DNA from: AC-56 sp963702195
Lineage (GTDB): Bacteria; Actinomycetota; Thermoleophilia; Solirubrobacterales; 70-9
DNA: 64,000 nt
NCBI GenBank assembly: GCA_963702195.1
Contig: OY969725.1
Coordinates: 1,860,001-1,924,000, forward strand
Direction: 5' to 3'
The position numbers and the translations under genes are program-made. The first letter of the stretch is position 1, and every line of letters starts with the position of its first letter. Shown one piece after another: positions 1 through 13,146 of the stretch. The notes under the pieces are model-generated. The model had not been told where the DNA came from. It ran no database searches and saw only the letters and a list, made by a program, of their open reading frames with translations.

Positions 1-1587
1 GACGATCCCGAGACGTTCCGGGCGATCCGCGCGGCCGACACGACCGGCGCCTTTCAGATCGAGAGCCGGGCGCAGATGCAGATGCTGCCGCGCACCCTCC
101 CGGAGTCGATCGACGATCTGACCGTGCAGGTGGCGCTGGTGCGCCCCGGACCGATCCAGGGCGGCGCAGTGCACCCGTACCTGGAGCGGCGGATGCGGCT
201 GCGATCCGAGCCCGGATACCGGGTCCCGTACGAGCATCCGTCCCTGGAATCGATCCTCGAGGACACCCTGGGGACGATCGTCTTCCAGGAGCAGGTGATC
301 CAGGTGGCGATGGCGCTGGCCGGGTTTGCCGCCGGCGAAGCGGAGGGGTTGCGCCGTGCGATGAGCAGAAAGCGCTCTGAGCAGGCAATTCTGGCCTACC
401 AGGACAAGTTCATCAACGGCGCGATGGAGCGCGGCGCGAGCCGGGAGGTTGGTGAGCGCGTGTTCGAGCAGATCCTCGGGTTCTCCGGGTTCGGGTTTCC
501 CAAGGCCCACGCGGTGGCCTTCGGCCTGCTCGCCTACCAGTCGACCTGGCTACGGGTGCACTACGGGCCCGAGTTCCTCTGCGCTCTCCTCAATGAGCAG
601 CCGATGGGATTCTACCCCCCCGACGCGCTGGTGCACGAGGCGCAGCGTCGCGGGACCGAGGTGCGGACGCCGGACGTGATCCGGAGCGACGTCGAGTGCA
701 CCGTCGAGGGCTCAGCGGTTCGTATCGGCCTGGGTTACATAACCGGACTGCGGGCCGACGAGGCGCGTGTTCTTGTCGACGAGCGCGAGCGCGGTGGCCC
801 CTACCAGGGGCTCGCCGACCTGGCTTCGCGGTCGGGCATGGGGCCGGATGGGCTCGAGCGGCTGGCCTGGGCCGGAGCATGTGAGGGGATCGGCGGCGGC
901 GATGAGCTGCGCCGCCGCCAGGACCTCTGGCAGCTGGGCGTCGCAAATGGCGCTCAGCGACTCGGCGGCGGCTCGACCGCGGAACGGGCCGTACCGTCGA
1001 TCCAGCTCTCCCTCCCCCTCCCCATTCCCGCAGCGCCGACGCTGCGAGAGCTCGATTCGTGGGAGCGGCTGCTGGCCGACTACTCGTCGACGGGCATCGC
1101 CATCGCCGAGCATCCCATGACGCTGATCCGGCCCGGACTGGACGAGAACCTGGTCACGAGCCGGGATCTGGGCGACCTCGCGGACGGGGCCTTCGTACGC
1201 GTTCCCGGGATGGTCGTCGCTCGCCAGCGGCCCGCGACGGCCAACGGTGTCGTCTTCATGCTCCTGGAGGACGAGGTGGGGACGGTCAACATCGTCGTGC
1301 CGCCGCCGGTGTACAAGCGCCATCGCCTGGCGGTCAGGACGGCCTCCTTCGCCCGGGTGGACGGCAAGCTCGAGCGTCGGGACAGGGTCATGAACGTGGT
1401 CGCGCGCTCGATCCATCCCCTGGCAACGCCCGACCAGCCCGCCACCAAGGTCCGCCACATCGAGCCCCCCACCGAACGAGAGACCGGACGGCGCGGACGC
1501 GACGCCGGCGTCGCGGCCGATCCGAGGACCGCCGAGCTGGCGGCGGTCGCACCGGCCGCCCACAGCTTCGGGCGCAGGGGCCGTTGA
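1..1587 (+). CDS. dnaE2: Error-prone DNA polymerase DnaE2/ImuC, C-terminal part
   Basis: Reading frame open from base 1, so the gene is cut at its 5' end by the window edge; 528 codons remain of the usual ~1050-1100. The start of the fragment (DTTGAFQIESRAQMQMLP) matches the conserved C-family polymerase block after the palm domain, followed by the VRPGPIQGG and FQEQV blocks. A helix-hairpin-helix-like region lies near residues 245-300 and an OB-fold near 395-470. The short C-terminus and the sequence of the conserved blocks favour DnaE2/ImuC, the translesion polymerase that works with ImuA/ImuB in damage-induced mutagenesis, over replicative DnaE1. The catalytic Asp motif would be upstream and is not visible. 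An SOS box lies 57 bp past the stop. Confidence 0.9.
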   Translation, partial: DDPETFRAIRAADTTGAFQIESRAQMQMLPRTLPESIDDLTVQVALVRPGPIQGGAVHPYLERRMRLRSEPGYRVPYEHPSLESILEDTLGTIVFQEQVIQVAMALAGFAAGEAEGLRRAMSRKRSEQAILAYQDKFINGAMERGASREVGERVFEQILGFSGFGFPKAHAVAFGLLAYQSTWLRVHYGPEFLCALLNEQPMGFYPPDALVHEAQRRGTEVRTPDVIRSDVECTVEGSAVRIGLGYITGLRADEARVLVDERERGGPYQGLADLASRSGMGPDGLERLAWAGACEGIGGGDELRRRQDLWQLGVANGAQRLGGGSTAERAVPSIQLSLPLPIPAAPTLRELDSWERLLADYSSTGIAIAEHPMTLIRPGLDENLVTSRDLGDLADGAFVRVPGMVVARQRPATANGVVFMLLEDEVGTVNIVVPPPVYKRHRLAVRTASFARVDGKLERRDRVMNVVARSIHPLATPDQPATKVRHIEPPTERETGRRGRDAGVAADPRTAELAAVAPAAHSFGRRGR

Positions 1588-1644
1588 TGGCTTGTGCGAG
1601 CCGTTTCCAGCCACCGCGAGCGCCCGCTTGCAATATGGCTTGCA

Positions 1645-1656
1645 GAACATATGTTC
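1645..1656. promoter_or_regulatory. Probable LexA (SOS) box
   Basis: GAACATATGTTC is a perfect 12-bp palindrome that matches the Gram-positive/actinobacterial LexA operator core GAAC-N4-GTTC. It lies between the dnaE2 stop and the ATG at 1686, so it most likely controls the small downstream gene. Its presence next to a mutasome polymerase gene supports the call. Confidence 0.75.
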
Positions 1657-1685
1657 CGTCCGAGGCCGTTCGTAGATTGCCGGCC

Positions 1686-2006
1686 ATGTTCCACGGGCGC
1701 AATGATCTTGGCCAACGAGTTGTCGACGGTGTCGACCTCGTGATCGACTTCGCCACGCTTGGCGAATACGGCCTTGAGCTAACCAGCGCGGAGGGGCCCG
1801 CTCGCCAGCGGACCGACCGGCATCCCAGACCCGATCGCCGGCCCGGATGGGAGGCGCCGGCGAGCGCCCGCCGCAGCGCCTGTGGGGCAGCGCGCGAGAC
1901 CGCGACCCGGCCGACGACAACGGGCGACCACCACGAGTGGCGCTTCCCGGGCTCGCGGCCCTCGCGTGCGAACTTCCGCGCCGCGCTCGAGCGCTACGCG
2001 GCGTAG
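1686..2006 (+). CDS. Small protein of unknown function behind an SOS box
   Basis: 106 codons from ATG 1686. Third positions are strongly GC-rich in this frame, supporting real coding. The first 36 residues (starting MFHGRNDLGQRVVDGVDLVI) are mixed and fold-like; residues 37-80 are rich in Arg, Pro and Ala; the end is HHEWRFPGSRPSRANF then AALERYAA. I do not recognise a family. The ATG lies 29 nt after the GAAC-N4-GTTC palindrome, with no clear Shine-Dalgarno sequence. Position after dnaE2 plus the box suggests a DNA-damage-inducible accessory protein, but this is inference from context. The Arg/Pro-rich middle could also mean an eroded gene with compensating frameshifts. Confidence 0.55.
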   Translation: MFHGRNDLGQRVVDGVDLVIDFATLGEYGLELTSAEGPARQRTDRHPRPDRRPGWEAPASARRSACGAARETATRPTTTGDHHEWRFPGSRPSRANFRAALERYAA

Positions 2007-2064
2007 GCAAGGCTTCCGCGCAGCGGACGCATCGCTGCGCGGAGCAAACGCCCCCCAGCAACGC

Positions 2065-2090
2065 GAAAGCCGCCCAATTGGGCGGCTTTC
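2065..2090. terminator. Bidirectional hairpin after the rRNA operon
   Basis: A perfect 26-nt palindrome with GAAAGCCGCCC and GGGCGGCTTTC arms around AATT, sitting 10 nt beyond the 3' end of the 5S gene. Either strand gives a strong stem followed by TTTC, so it can end both the rRNA operon (minus) and the small plus-strand gene. Confidence 0.8.
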
Positions 2091-2100
2091 GTAATCAAAG

Positions 2101-2217
2101 ACCGGCGGCGACCTACTCTCCCAGGCGGTTGCCCGCCAAGTACCATCGGCGCTGAGGGGCTTAACGGCTCTGTTCGGAATGGGAAGAGGTGTTTCCCCCT
2201 CGCTATGACCACCGAAA
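2101..2217 (-). rRNA. rrf: 5S ribosomal RNA
   Basis: Reading the minus strand gives the 5S hallmark order: CGGUGGUCAUAGCG at the 5' end, CCCAUUCCGAACA in the middle, and GGGAGAGUAGGUCGCCGCCGG at the 3' end, whose terminal bases pair with the 5' end (helix I). Length about 117 nt. It is last in the 16S-23S-5S operon; end positions are good to a few nucleotides. Confidence 0.95.
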
Positions 2218-2242
2218 TCAAGCGGGACCCAGCCCCGGCGAG

Positions 2243-2271
2243 GCTTGAAAACTGCACGCATGCCAAAAAGG
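2243..2271 (-). repeat. 3' arm of pre-23S processing stem
   Basis: This 29-nt segment is complementary to 5364-5392 at 25 of 29 positions (the mismatches form a 4-nt internal loop), so the two arms bracket the 23S gene. In the precursor RNA they would form the long helix normally cut by RNase III. Confidence 0.8.
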
Positions 2272-2283
2272 AAGATAAATACC

Positions 2284-5286
<3,003 letters not shown>

Positions 5287-5363
5287 GTGAGCTCCTTCCG
5301 CGCCCGAGGGCGCGGTCGGTGCTATACGCCGCCGCACCCGAAGGCACGGACGGCGCAAAATAC

Positions 5364-5392
5364 CCTTTTTGGCAATTGTGCAGTTTTCAAGC
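5364..5392 (-). repeat. 5' arm of pre-23S stem with boxA-like core
   Basis: Pairs with 2243-2271 across the 23S gene. In the transcript it contains GCUUGAAAACUGCAC, which resembles the boxA/Nus-factor site that precedes 23S in many bacteria. Confidence 0.75.
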
Positions 5393-5426
5393 TTCACCGA
5401 GGCCGTCGAACCGAGGTCTTCGGCTC

Positions 5427-5450
5427 GCGGTCCCTCAAAACTGAGCAGCG
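5427..5450 (-). repeat. 3' arm of pre-16S processing stem
   Basis: GCGGTCCCTCAAAACTGAGC and the next four bases pair with 7279-7302 upstream of 16S with two mismatches, bracketing the 16S gene. Confidence 0.75.
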
Positions 5451-5529
5451 ATCCGCGGTGCCGGGCCCAGCACGAGGCTGGGCCGCCACCAGCGGCACGT
5501 CCGGTCGACATTAGGGAAATGTCTCCCTA

Positions 5530-7077
<1,548 letters not shown>

Positions 7078-7278
7078 AGTGACTCGAGGTATCAATCCGC
7101 CGTTCCGGTCAAGGAACGCCGGTTCCTCTGTCTCAGAGAGTTGTCATGCCTGACTCGCTGCCCAAGTACACAGATCGGGCAGCAGACATGACAGGGTTGT
7201 TAGCCCGCCGCGCACGGCAAAGCCGCGGCGACGGGTCGGACGTGGTCACGAGCCGTGGAAGTCATCCCTCGGCTCGCG

Positions 7279-7302
7279 CGCTGCTCAGTTTTCAAGGACC
7301 GC
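7279..7302 (-). repeat. 5' arm of pre-16S stem with boxA-like core
   Basis: In the leader RNA this reads GGUCCUUGAAAACUGAGCAG, complementary to 5427-5450 beyond 16S and containing the same UUGAAAACUG core as the spacer arm. Likely both a processing stem and an antitermination site. Confidence 0.75.
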
Positions 7303-7364
7303 TCCGTCCCTGCGGTCGGAGGGACTCTCCGAGCAGGCACGAACCGCCTCAAGGGCGACCACCC

Positions 7365-7394
7365 AGTATATCGGGGAATTCGTGCTCGATCCAA
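7365..7394 (-). promoter_or_regulatory. Probable rRNA operon promoter
   Basis: On the minus strand TTGGAT (7394-7389), an 18-bp spacer, then TATACT (7370-7365) give a good housekeeping sigma match about 290 nt upstream of 16S. The remainder of 7078-7467 is the rRNA leader and the short gap to tyrS; I see no gene there. Confidence 0.65.
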
Positions 7395-7467
7395 TCGTGA
7401 GCACTCCCGCTGCCCCGGGGGACCAGGCAGTGTAGCGGCGGTGTCAAGGGCGACCCGCTGGCCGCGA

Positions 7468-8649
7468 CTACGCGGAGCCGTCGACGACCCGCGCGAAGCG
7501 GCGCTTGCCGACCTGGAGCACCTTCCCATCGAGATCGCCGATGGGCACGTCGAGCCTGCCTCCGTCGAGCGTCTGACCGTCTACCTTCACGCCACCCTGG
7601 CCGAGCAGGCGGCGCGCCTCGCTCGTGCTCACGCCGAACGCCTCCGCGATCAACGCCGGCACGTGGACCACTCCACCGTCACCGGGCTCCGCAGCGATCT
7701 CGGGAACGTCCTCCGGCACCTCGCGGCGCACGTGCAGCTGGTCGAAGCGCTCCTCGGCATCCCTCGCCGCCTCGTCGTCGTGAAACCGCGACACGAGCTG
7801 GCGGGCGAGCTCCCGCTTTGCCTCGCCTGGATGGCGCCCCTCGTCCAGCGGCTCGTAGAGGAGCAGCTGGTAGTACTGGCCCATCGCATCGTCGGGGATG
7901 CTCATCAGCTTTCCGAACATCTCCTCCGGCGGATCCGTGACCCCCACGTAGTTTCCGAGCGACTTGCTCATCCGCCGAACGCCGTCGGTGCCGGGCAGGA
8001 TCGGCATGGTGAGGATGGACTGCGGCGGCACCCCAAACGACTCCTGAACGTCGCGCCCGAACAGGAGGTTGAACTTCTGGTCCGTCCCGCCGAGCTCGAC
8101 GTCGGCCTCCACGGCCACCGAGTCATACCCCTGCAGCACCGGGTACAGGAGCTCAAGGATCGAGATCGGCTCCTCCGCCCGCATGCGCCGGCTGAACTCC
8201 TCCCGTTCCAGCAGGCGCGCCACGGTGAAACGGCGTGCCAGGCGGAAGAGCTTCTCGCTCGGCATCGCGAGCCACTCGCCGTTTCGCCGGACCTCGGTGC
8301 GGTCGGGATCGAGCACCTTGAACGCCTGCTCCTGGAACGTGCGAGCGTGGGTGTCGATCTGCTCGTCGGTGAGCACGGGGCGCTCAGCCGCCCGCCCGCT
8401 CGGGTCCCCCACCCTCGCCGTGTAGTCGCCGATGATCAGCACCACCACATGCCCCGCGTCCTGAAACTGGCGCAGCTTGGTCAGCACCACGACGTGCCCG
8501 AGATGGATGTCGGGTGCGGTGGGATCGATTCCCAACTTCACGCGCAGGGCGCGGTTGCCCTCGAGCTGCTCCGCCAGGCGGCCCTCCGGCAGCGCCTCGA
8601 CGGCCCCCTCCAGGAGGCTTCCGACGTCGCCTGGAACCGGTGAGTTCAT
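7468..8649 (-). CDS. tyrS: Tyrosyl-tRNA synthetase
   Basis: Charges tRNA-Tyr with tyrosine (class I synthetase, cytoplasm). 393 codons from ATG 8649, the start that gives normal family length; longer in-frame starts would add a low-complexity Arg-rich leader. Visible: HIGH motif as HLGH (residues 49-52), GGTDQ (187-191) of the tyrosine pocket region, KMSKS motif as RMSKS (226-230), and an S4-type RNA-binding domain in the last ~65 residues. It ends about 75 nt before the rRNA promoter in the same direction, so read-through into the rRNA operon is possible; only a weak hairpin lies between. Confidence 0.95.
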   Translation of the reverse strand: MNSPVPGDVGSLLEGAVEALPEGRLAEQLEGNRALRVKLGIDPTAPDIHLGHVVVLTKLRQFQDAGHVVVLIIGDYTARVGDPSGRAAERPVLTDEQIDTHARTFQEQAFKVLDPDRTEVRRNGEWLAMPSEKLFRLARRFTVARLLEREEFSRRMRAEEPISILELLYPVLQGYDSVAVEADVELGGTDQKFNLLFGRDVQESFGVPPQSILTMPILPGTDGVRRMSKSLGNYVGVTDPPEEMFGKLMSIPDDAMGQYYQLLLYEPLDEGRHPGEAKRELARQLVSRFHDDEAARDAEERFDQLHVRREVPEDVPEIAAEPGDGGVVHVPALIAEAFGVSTSEARRLLGQGGVKVDGQTLDGGRLDVPIGDLDGKVLQVGKRRFARVVDGSA

Positions 8650-8795
8650 GGCGGGGCCAATGCTAGACTGACGCGCTCGCTCGGCGGACTGTTTCCCCGC
8701 CCTTTTCCTTCGGTGATCTTCGATGGGCGGACCCGATCCGCCCCGTTTGTCCGCCCGGGCGCTCCCTGACATGGTCACGAAGCAACCGAGAGCGC

Positions 8796-11165
8796 ATGGC
8801 GCGATTTAGGTTCCCAGGCCGCTCCAGCGACGAAGCGAGCTCGAACGGCGACGGGTCGAACGACGGCGGGAAGGTCTCGAAGCTCACGCCCAAGGGGGGC
8901 GATACGCCCGAGAAGCCGCGGCGTCCGCGACTACGGAAGCTGCGCATCGCGCTGGTTTTCTTCGGGCTGGCGATTCTCGCCCTCATCTCCTGGATCTTCG
9001 GAATCATGATGGCTGTCGCGAGCGATCTCCCGCAGCTCGAGGACCGCGCCCAGTACGCAAACGCGCAGAATTCGGCCGTCTTCGACATCAACGGGAACAA
9101 GATCGCGACCCTCACCAACAACCAGGGGCGCATCCTCGTCCCCTCGGCGGACATCGCCCCGGTGATGAAGGAGGCAACGGTGGCGATCGAGGATCAGCGC
9201 TTCTACGAGCACCGCGGCGTTGACTTCGAGGGCATCGGCCGTGCGGTCGTGCAGGACGTTCTCCACACGGGCGCAGCCCAGGGCGCGTCGACGATCACCG
9301 AGCAGTTCGTCAAGAACGCGCTCCGCGCCCAGGAAAGCCGGACCATCTTCGAGAAGCTCCGCGAGGCGGCCCTCGCATACCAGCTGGAGCGCCACTGGGA
9401 CAAGGACAAGATCCTCACCGAGTACATGAACGAGATCTACTTCGGCAACGGCGCCTACGGGATCGAGGAGGCCGCCAAGACCTACTTCGGCTACAACCAC
9501 CCCGGCTGCGGAGGCCGGCCCGACCGGTGCGCCGGCGACCTCCTGCCCTGGGAGGCGGCCCTCCTCGCCGGCATGATCTCGAGCCCCAGCGGGTATGACC
9601 CCGTGACCAATCCGCAGTCGGCCATGGCGCGCCGCAACCAGGTGCTCCAGAACATGGTGTCCCAGGGCGACATCACCCAGGAGGAGTACGACCAGTACTC
9701 CAAGGAGCCGCTCCCCAAGCCGGGCCAGATCCAGACGCCGACGGAGGATTCCAAGGCCCCGTACTTCACCAGCTGGCTGCGTCAGCAGCTGGTCGACAAG
9801 TACGGCTCGGGCGAGGCGTTCGGTGGCGGGCTGCGGGTCTACTCGACACTCGACCTGCCCCTGCAGCAGGACGTCTCCAGGGTCGCCTACGAGCACACCG
9901 CCAGCGTCGGCCTCAACTCCGCCGTCGTCGTGCTCGACAACCAGACGGGCGGGGTCCGAGCGATGGTCGGCGGCAGCGACTACTCGAAGTCGCCGTTCAA
10001 CCTCGCCACCCAGGGGCAGCGCCAGCCGGGCTCTGCCTTCAAGCCCTTCACGCTCGTCACTGCGCTCGAGCAGGGCCACTCGCCCGACCAGGTCTTCCAA
10101 TCCGCGCCGCAGAAGATCCCCTACAAGGCCAAGGTGCCCAAGAAGGGCGGCGGGAGCAAGATCGTTCCCGAGACGTTCGACGTCAGCAACTACGGCGACG
10201 AGTACCAGGGGAGCGCATCGCTCGCGACCGCGACCACCTACTCGGACAACTCGATCTACTCGCAACTGGGTACTTCGCTGAGCGGCGGGATCGGGAGCAT
10301 CGCCGACACGGCCCACAAGATGGGCATCCAAACCGACCTCGCCACCACCACGGGGGCGAGGTTCTCGGTCAACGGCAGCCCCTTCGAGCCGTACAACCCG
10401 GCGCTGATCCTGGGTGGGCTCCAGGACGGAGTGACTCCGCTCGAGATGGCCCATGCCTACGAGACGCTCGCCCACGACGGTCAGGTCGTGAGCGGCACCA
10501 TGGCGGACTCCTCCGGGAGCCCGATTGGCATCCAGCGCGTGGACGACTCCGACGGCAACCCGGTGGAGACGAACCAGGGCGACCCGGGCCAGGACAGGGT
10601 CCAGACCAAGCAGGTCATCTCCCCCACGGTCGCCGCCACCGCGCGCAGCCTCCTTCACAGCGTGGTCACGTCCGGAACCGGAACCAACGCGAACACCGGT
10701 GACCCGTACCTCTTCGGCAAGACCGGCACGACCGAGAACAACGGCGACGCGTGGTTCGTCGGCGCCAACCGCGACGTGACCATCGCGGTCTGGGTCGGCC
10801 ACGCCGATTCCGTGAAGTCGATGAACACCGAGTACGGAGGGCAACCGGTCGACGGCGGGACGATCCCTGCCATCATCTTCCACGACGTCCTGGACGCCTA
10901 CGACTCGATGAAGAAGCGCTCCGGGCCGCATGACCATTCCGTCCCGCCCGGCAGCACGACGACCACCGTCGCGCCGACGACGACCGTCGCGCCGACCACG
11001 ACCGTGGCGCCCACTACCACGACGCCAGCCGCTCCTGCTCCGGCCCCCGCCCCGAGCCCCGGCACGGCGTCGGGCACCGGTCAGTCCACGCCGCCCTCGA
11101 GCGCCGGCGGCGGCGGCGCCACTGGTGGCGCGGCGGCACCGCCGAGCTCCGGCGGTACTGGTTAG
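8796..11165 (+). CDS. Class A penicillin-binding protein (transglycosylase/transpeptidase)
   Basis: Bifunctional peptidoglycan synthase, 789 aa. Cytoplasmic N-terminus of ~48 charged residues, one membrane anchor (about 49-76), GT51 domain with the EDQRFYEHRG catalytic motif (Glu132), then a transpeptidase domain with SAFK (Ser413-Lys416), SDN (483-485) and KTG (642-644). All three penicillin-binding motifs are intact. From about residue 709 a tail of Thr/Pro/Ala repeats (APTTTV three times, then Ala-Pro and Gly/Ser runs) probably spans or binds the wall. The gene is divergent from tyrS with 146 bp between, and its stop overlaps the glycosylase gene stop by 4 nt. Confidence 0.95.
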   Translation: MARFRFPGRSSDEASSNGDGSNDGGKVSKLTPKGGDTPEKPRRPRLRKLRIALVFFGLAILALISWIFGIMMAVASDLPQLEDRAQYANAQNSAVFDINGNKIATLTNNQGRILVPSADIAPVMKEATVAIEDQRFYEHRGVDFEGIGRAVVQDVLHTGAAQGASTITEQFVKNALRAQESRTIFEKLREAALAYQLERHWDKDKILTEYMNEIYFGNGAYGIEEAAKTYFGYNHPGCGGRPDRCAGDLLPWEAALLAGMISSPSGYDPVTNPQSAMARRNQVLQNMVSQGDITQEEYDQYSKEPLPKPGQIQTPTEDSKAPYFTSWLRQQLVDKYGSGEAFGGGLRVYSTLDLPLQQDVSRVAYEHTASVGLNSAVVVLDNQTGGVRAMVGGSDYSKSPFNLATQGQRQPGSAFKPFTLVTALEQGHSPDQVFQSAPQKIPYKAKVPKKGGGSKIVPETFDVSNYGDEYQGSASLATATTYSDNSIYSQLGTSLSGGIGSIADTAHKMGIQTDLATTTGARFSVNGSPFEPYNPALILGGLQDGVTPLEMAHAYETLAHDGQVVSGTMADSSGSPIGIQRVDDSDGNPVETNQGDPGQDRVQTKQVISPTVAATARSLLHSVVTSGTGTNANTGDPYLFGKTGTTENNGDAWFVGANRDVTIAVWVGHADSVKSMNTEYGGQPVDGGTIPAIIFHDVLDAYDSMKKRSGPHDHSVPPGSTTTTVAPTTTVAPTTTVAPTTTTPAAPAPAPAPSPGTASGTGQSTPPSSAGGGGATGGAAAPPSSGGTG

Positions 11166-11746
11166 GCCGCCTCCCGCGCCAACGGCCGCGACAGGTAGTC
11201 GCTGCCCGCCGCGCAGAACCGCCAGGGAAGCTCCGCGGCCCGCGTGATCCCGATCCGTGGGCCGGTTGCAACCCCGACGCCCCGCCATTCGTGGTTTCGC
11301 GACCGCAGCTCGAACGGCGGGTCGAGCAGGGAAGCCCCGTCGAGCTCGAGGCCGACGCCGAGCGCCTCCGTCAGCTTGCCCGGCCCGGAGCAGAGGTCGC
11401 GGAGCGGCTCCCGGCCCCGCCGGCGGCGCATCTCGTCGATCCCCCATCGCGGTTCGAGCGCGCGGATGAGCACGGCTGCAGCATCGCCCTCCGGGTGGCA
11501 GACGAAGTTGACGCACGAGTGGATCCCGTAGGAGAGGTACACGTACGCCCTCGCGGGCGGGCCGAAGATCGTGGCGGTGCGCGGCGTGAGCCCCACGTAC
11601 GCGTGGCAAGCGGGATCGTCCTGCTGGTAGCTCTCGGCCTCGACGATCACGCCCCCGACACCCCCATACAGGAGGGAGCAGCCCACCAGATCCCGTGCGA
11701 CGTCGTGCACGGAGCGTTCGAAGAACTCGGCGCCGGGAGCGCTCAC
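11162..11746 (-). CDS. DNA-3-methyladenine glycosylase (AAG/Mpg family)
   Basis: Removes alkylated purines from DNA to start base excision repair. 194 aa from GTG 11746, a normal length for the family. Signature segments: EFFERSVHDVARDLVGCSLL at the start, IVEAESYQQDDPACHAY containing the catalytic Glu, the RTATIFGPPARAYVYLSYGI block, and SGPGKLTEALG. The GTG shares bases with the argH stop (GTGA, 11746-11743), so the two are translationally coupled. A longer frame exists upstream but lies wholly inside argH in another frame and is not credible. Confidence 0.93.
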   Translation of the reverse strand: MSAPGAEFFERSVHDVARDLVGCSLLYGGVGGVIVEAESYQQDDPACHAYVGLTPRTATIFGPPARAYVYLSYGIHSCVNFVCHPEGDAAAVLIRALEPRWGIDEMRRRRGREPLRDLCSGPGKLTEALGVGLELDGASLLDPPFELRSRNHEWRGVGVATGPRIGITRAAELPWRFCAAGSDYLSRPLAREAA

Positions 11747-13119
11747 TCGCCGCCCCGGAAGGCCTCGACGACCCCCCGGGCCGTCTCCAGCTGCTCGCCG
11801 AGACGTGCCGCTCCGGTACCTCCCGCCGAGACCTTCGAGTCGAGCCACGCCCCGTCGCGCAGCGCCGCGTAGTAATCGTCGCGCAGCAAGTCCGAGCTCG
11901 CCGCGAGCTCGTCGGGCGTCAGCTCGGAGAGGCTCCGCCCCGATTCCACCGCAATGCGAACGAGCCCGCCGACCACCCCGTGCGCCTCCCGGAACGGCAT
12001 CCCCTTGCGAACGAGGAGATCGGCGATGTCGGTCGCCGCCACCATCTCGTCCGCCGCGGCCGCCTCGAGCCGCTCGCGGTCGAAGCGAAGGCCCGCGAGC
12101 ATTCGCTCCGCCGCTTCGAGCGACAGCTCCGTCGTGTCGACTGCGTCGAACAGCGCCTCCTTGTCCTCCTGAAGGTCCTTGGAGTAGGCGAGCGGAAGCG
12201 CATGCAGCACGCCGAGGAGCGTCGTCAGCGACGCCGTCACCCGCGGTGCCTTGGCGCGCAAAAGCTCGGCCGCGTCGGGGTTCTTCTTCTGGGGCATGAT
12301 GCTCGACCCGGAGGCGAAGTCGTCTGCCGGGTGGCAGAACCCGAATTCCTGGCTGGACCACAGGACGACCTCGGAGCCGAGCCGCGAGAGGTGCATCGCG
12401 CAGACGGCGGCCGCGTGCAGATAGTCGAGGGCGAAGTCGCGGTTGGACACCGCGTCGATGGAGTTGGGCGAGGGCCGCGCGAAGCCCAGCTCCGCCGCCG
12501 TCCGCTCGCGGTCCACGTCCCAGTTGAGCCCGGCGAGCGCGCCGGAGCCGAGCGGCATCGCCATGGTCGAGCCCGCTGCGGCGGCGAAGCGGATCTCGTC
12601 GCGCTCGAGCATCCAGAAGTAGGCGAGCAGGTGATGCCCGAGGTAGACCGGCTGCGCGCGCTGCAGGTGCGTGTAGCCAGGCATTCGCCAGTCGCGGTGG
12701 GCCTCGGCCATCTCGAGGAGGCGCGCCATGAGCGCCACGATCAGCTCGCGTGCGCGGCCGGCCCGCTCGCGTAGGTACAGCGCGAGGTCGGTGGCGACCT
12801 GGTCGTTGCGCGAGCGCGCGGTGTGGAGCGCACCGCCGATCGGCCCGACCACCTCGGTCAGGCGCCGCTCGATCGCCATGTGGATGTCCTCGTCGGACTC
12901 CTCGAAGCCAAACGTTCCGGCCTCGATCTCGGCGGCGACGGCATCGAGGCCCTCGTCGAGCGTGCGCAGCTCTTCATCGTCGATGACCTCGAGCTTTCGC
13001 AACGCGCCCAGGTGCGCCTTCGAGCCCGCGATGTCCTGTCGCCACAGCCTCCGGTCGAAGCCCAGCGACGAATTCAGCCGCACGAAGACGGGATCCTGCG
13101 GATCGGGAAGCCTTCCCAT
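11743..13119 (-). CDS. argH: Argininosuccinate lyase
   Basis: Last step of arginine synthesis: argininosuccinate to arginine plus fumarate. 458 aa from ATG 13119, standard for ArgH. Visible: HTARSRNDQV (about 105), the TPYTHLQ-equivalent GYTHLQRAQP with the catalytic His region, and the fumarase/lyase signature GSSIMPQKKNP (about 270-280). No other arg genes are nearby; instead it overlaps a DNA glycosylase gene. The 27-bp gap to the divergent SDR gene leaves the promoters of one or both inside coding sequence. Confidence 0.96.
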   Translation of the reverse strand: MGRLPDPQDPVFVRLNSSLGFDRRLWRQDIAGSKAHLGALRKLEVIDDEELRTLDEGLDAVAAEIEAGTFGFEESDEDIHMAIERRLTEVVGPIGGALHTARSRNDQVATDLALYLRERAGRARELIVALMARLLEMAEAHRDWRMPGYTHLQRAQPVYLGHHLLAYFWMLERDEIRFAAAAGSTMAMPLGSGALAGLNWDVDRERTAAELGFARPSPNSIDAVSNRDFALDYLHAAAVCAMHLSRLGSEVVLWSSQEFGFCHPADDFASGSSIMPQKKNPDAAELLRAKAPRVTASLTTLLGVLHALPLAYSKDLQEDKEALFDAVDTTELSLEAAERMLAGLRFDRERLEAAAADEMVAATDIADLLVRKGMPFREAHGVVGGLVRIAVESGRSLSELTPDELAASSDLLRDDYYAALRDGAWLDSKVSAGGTGAARLGEQLETARGVVEAFRGGE

Positions 13120-13146
13120 GGAGCGCCAGGATAGGGTGGCCTGCCG

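Larger units (their letters stand above)
5287..5529 (-). other. 16S-23S internal transcribed spacer, no tRNA
   Basis: About 243 nt. It holds one arm each of the pre-16S and pre-23S processing stems and a boxA-like antiterminator core (UUGAAAACUG, within 5364-5392 on the minus strand). I found no cloverleaf or T-loop consensus, so the spacer lacks the tRNA-Ile/tRNA-Ala genes common in other phyla; tRNA-less spacers are usual in actinobacteria. Confidence 0.8.

Noticed and set aside
5287..5529. tRNA genes in the 16S-23S spacer
   Set aside because: No T-loop consensus or acceptor-stem pairing found; the spacer is accounted for by processing arms.
10960..11060. Short tandem DNA repeat in the 3' end of the penicillin-binding protein gene
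   Set aside because: It encodes the in-frame Thr/Pro linker repeats of the protein tail, so it is a protein feature and not a separate element.
8931..11609. 892-codon open frame on the minus strand opposite the penicillin-binding protein gene
   Set aside because: It mirrors a well-supported gene, has Arg/Val/Asp-biased composition typical of antisense frames in GC-rich DNA, and no recognisable domain.
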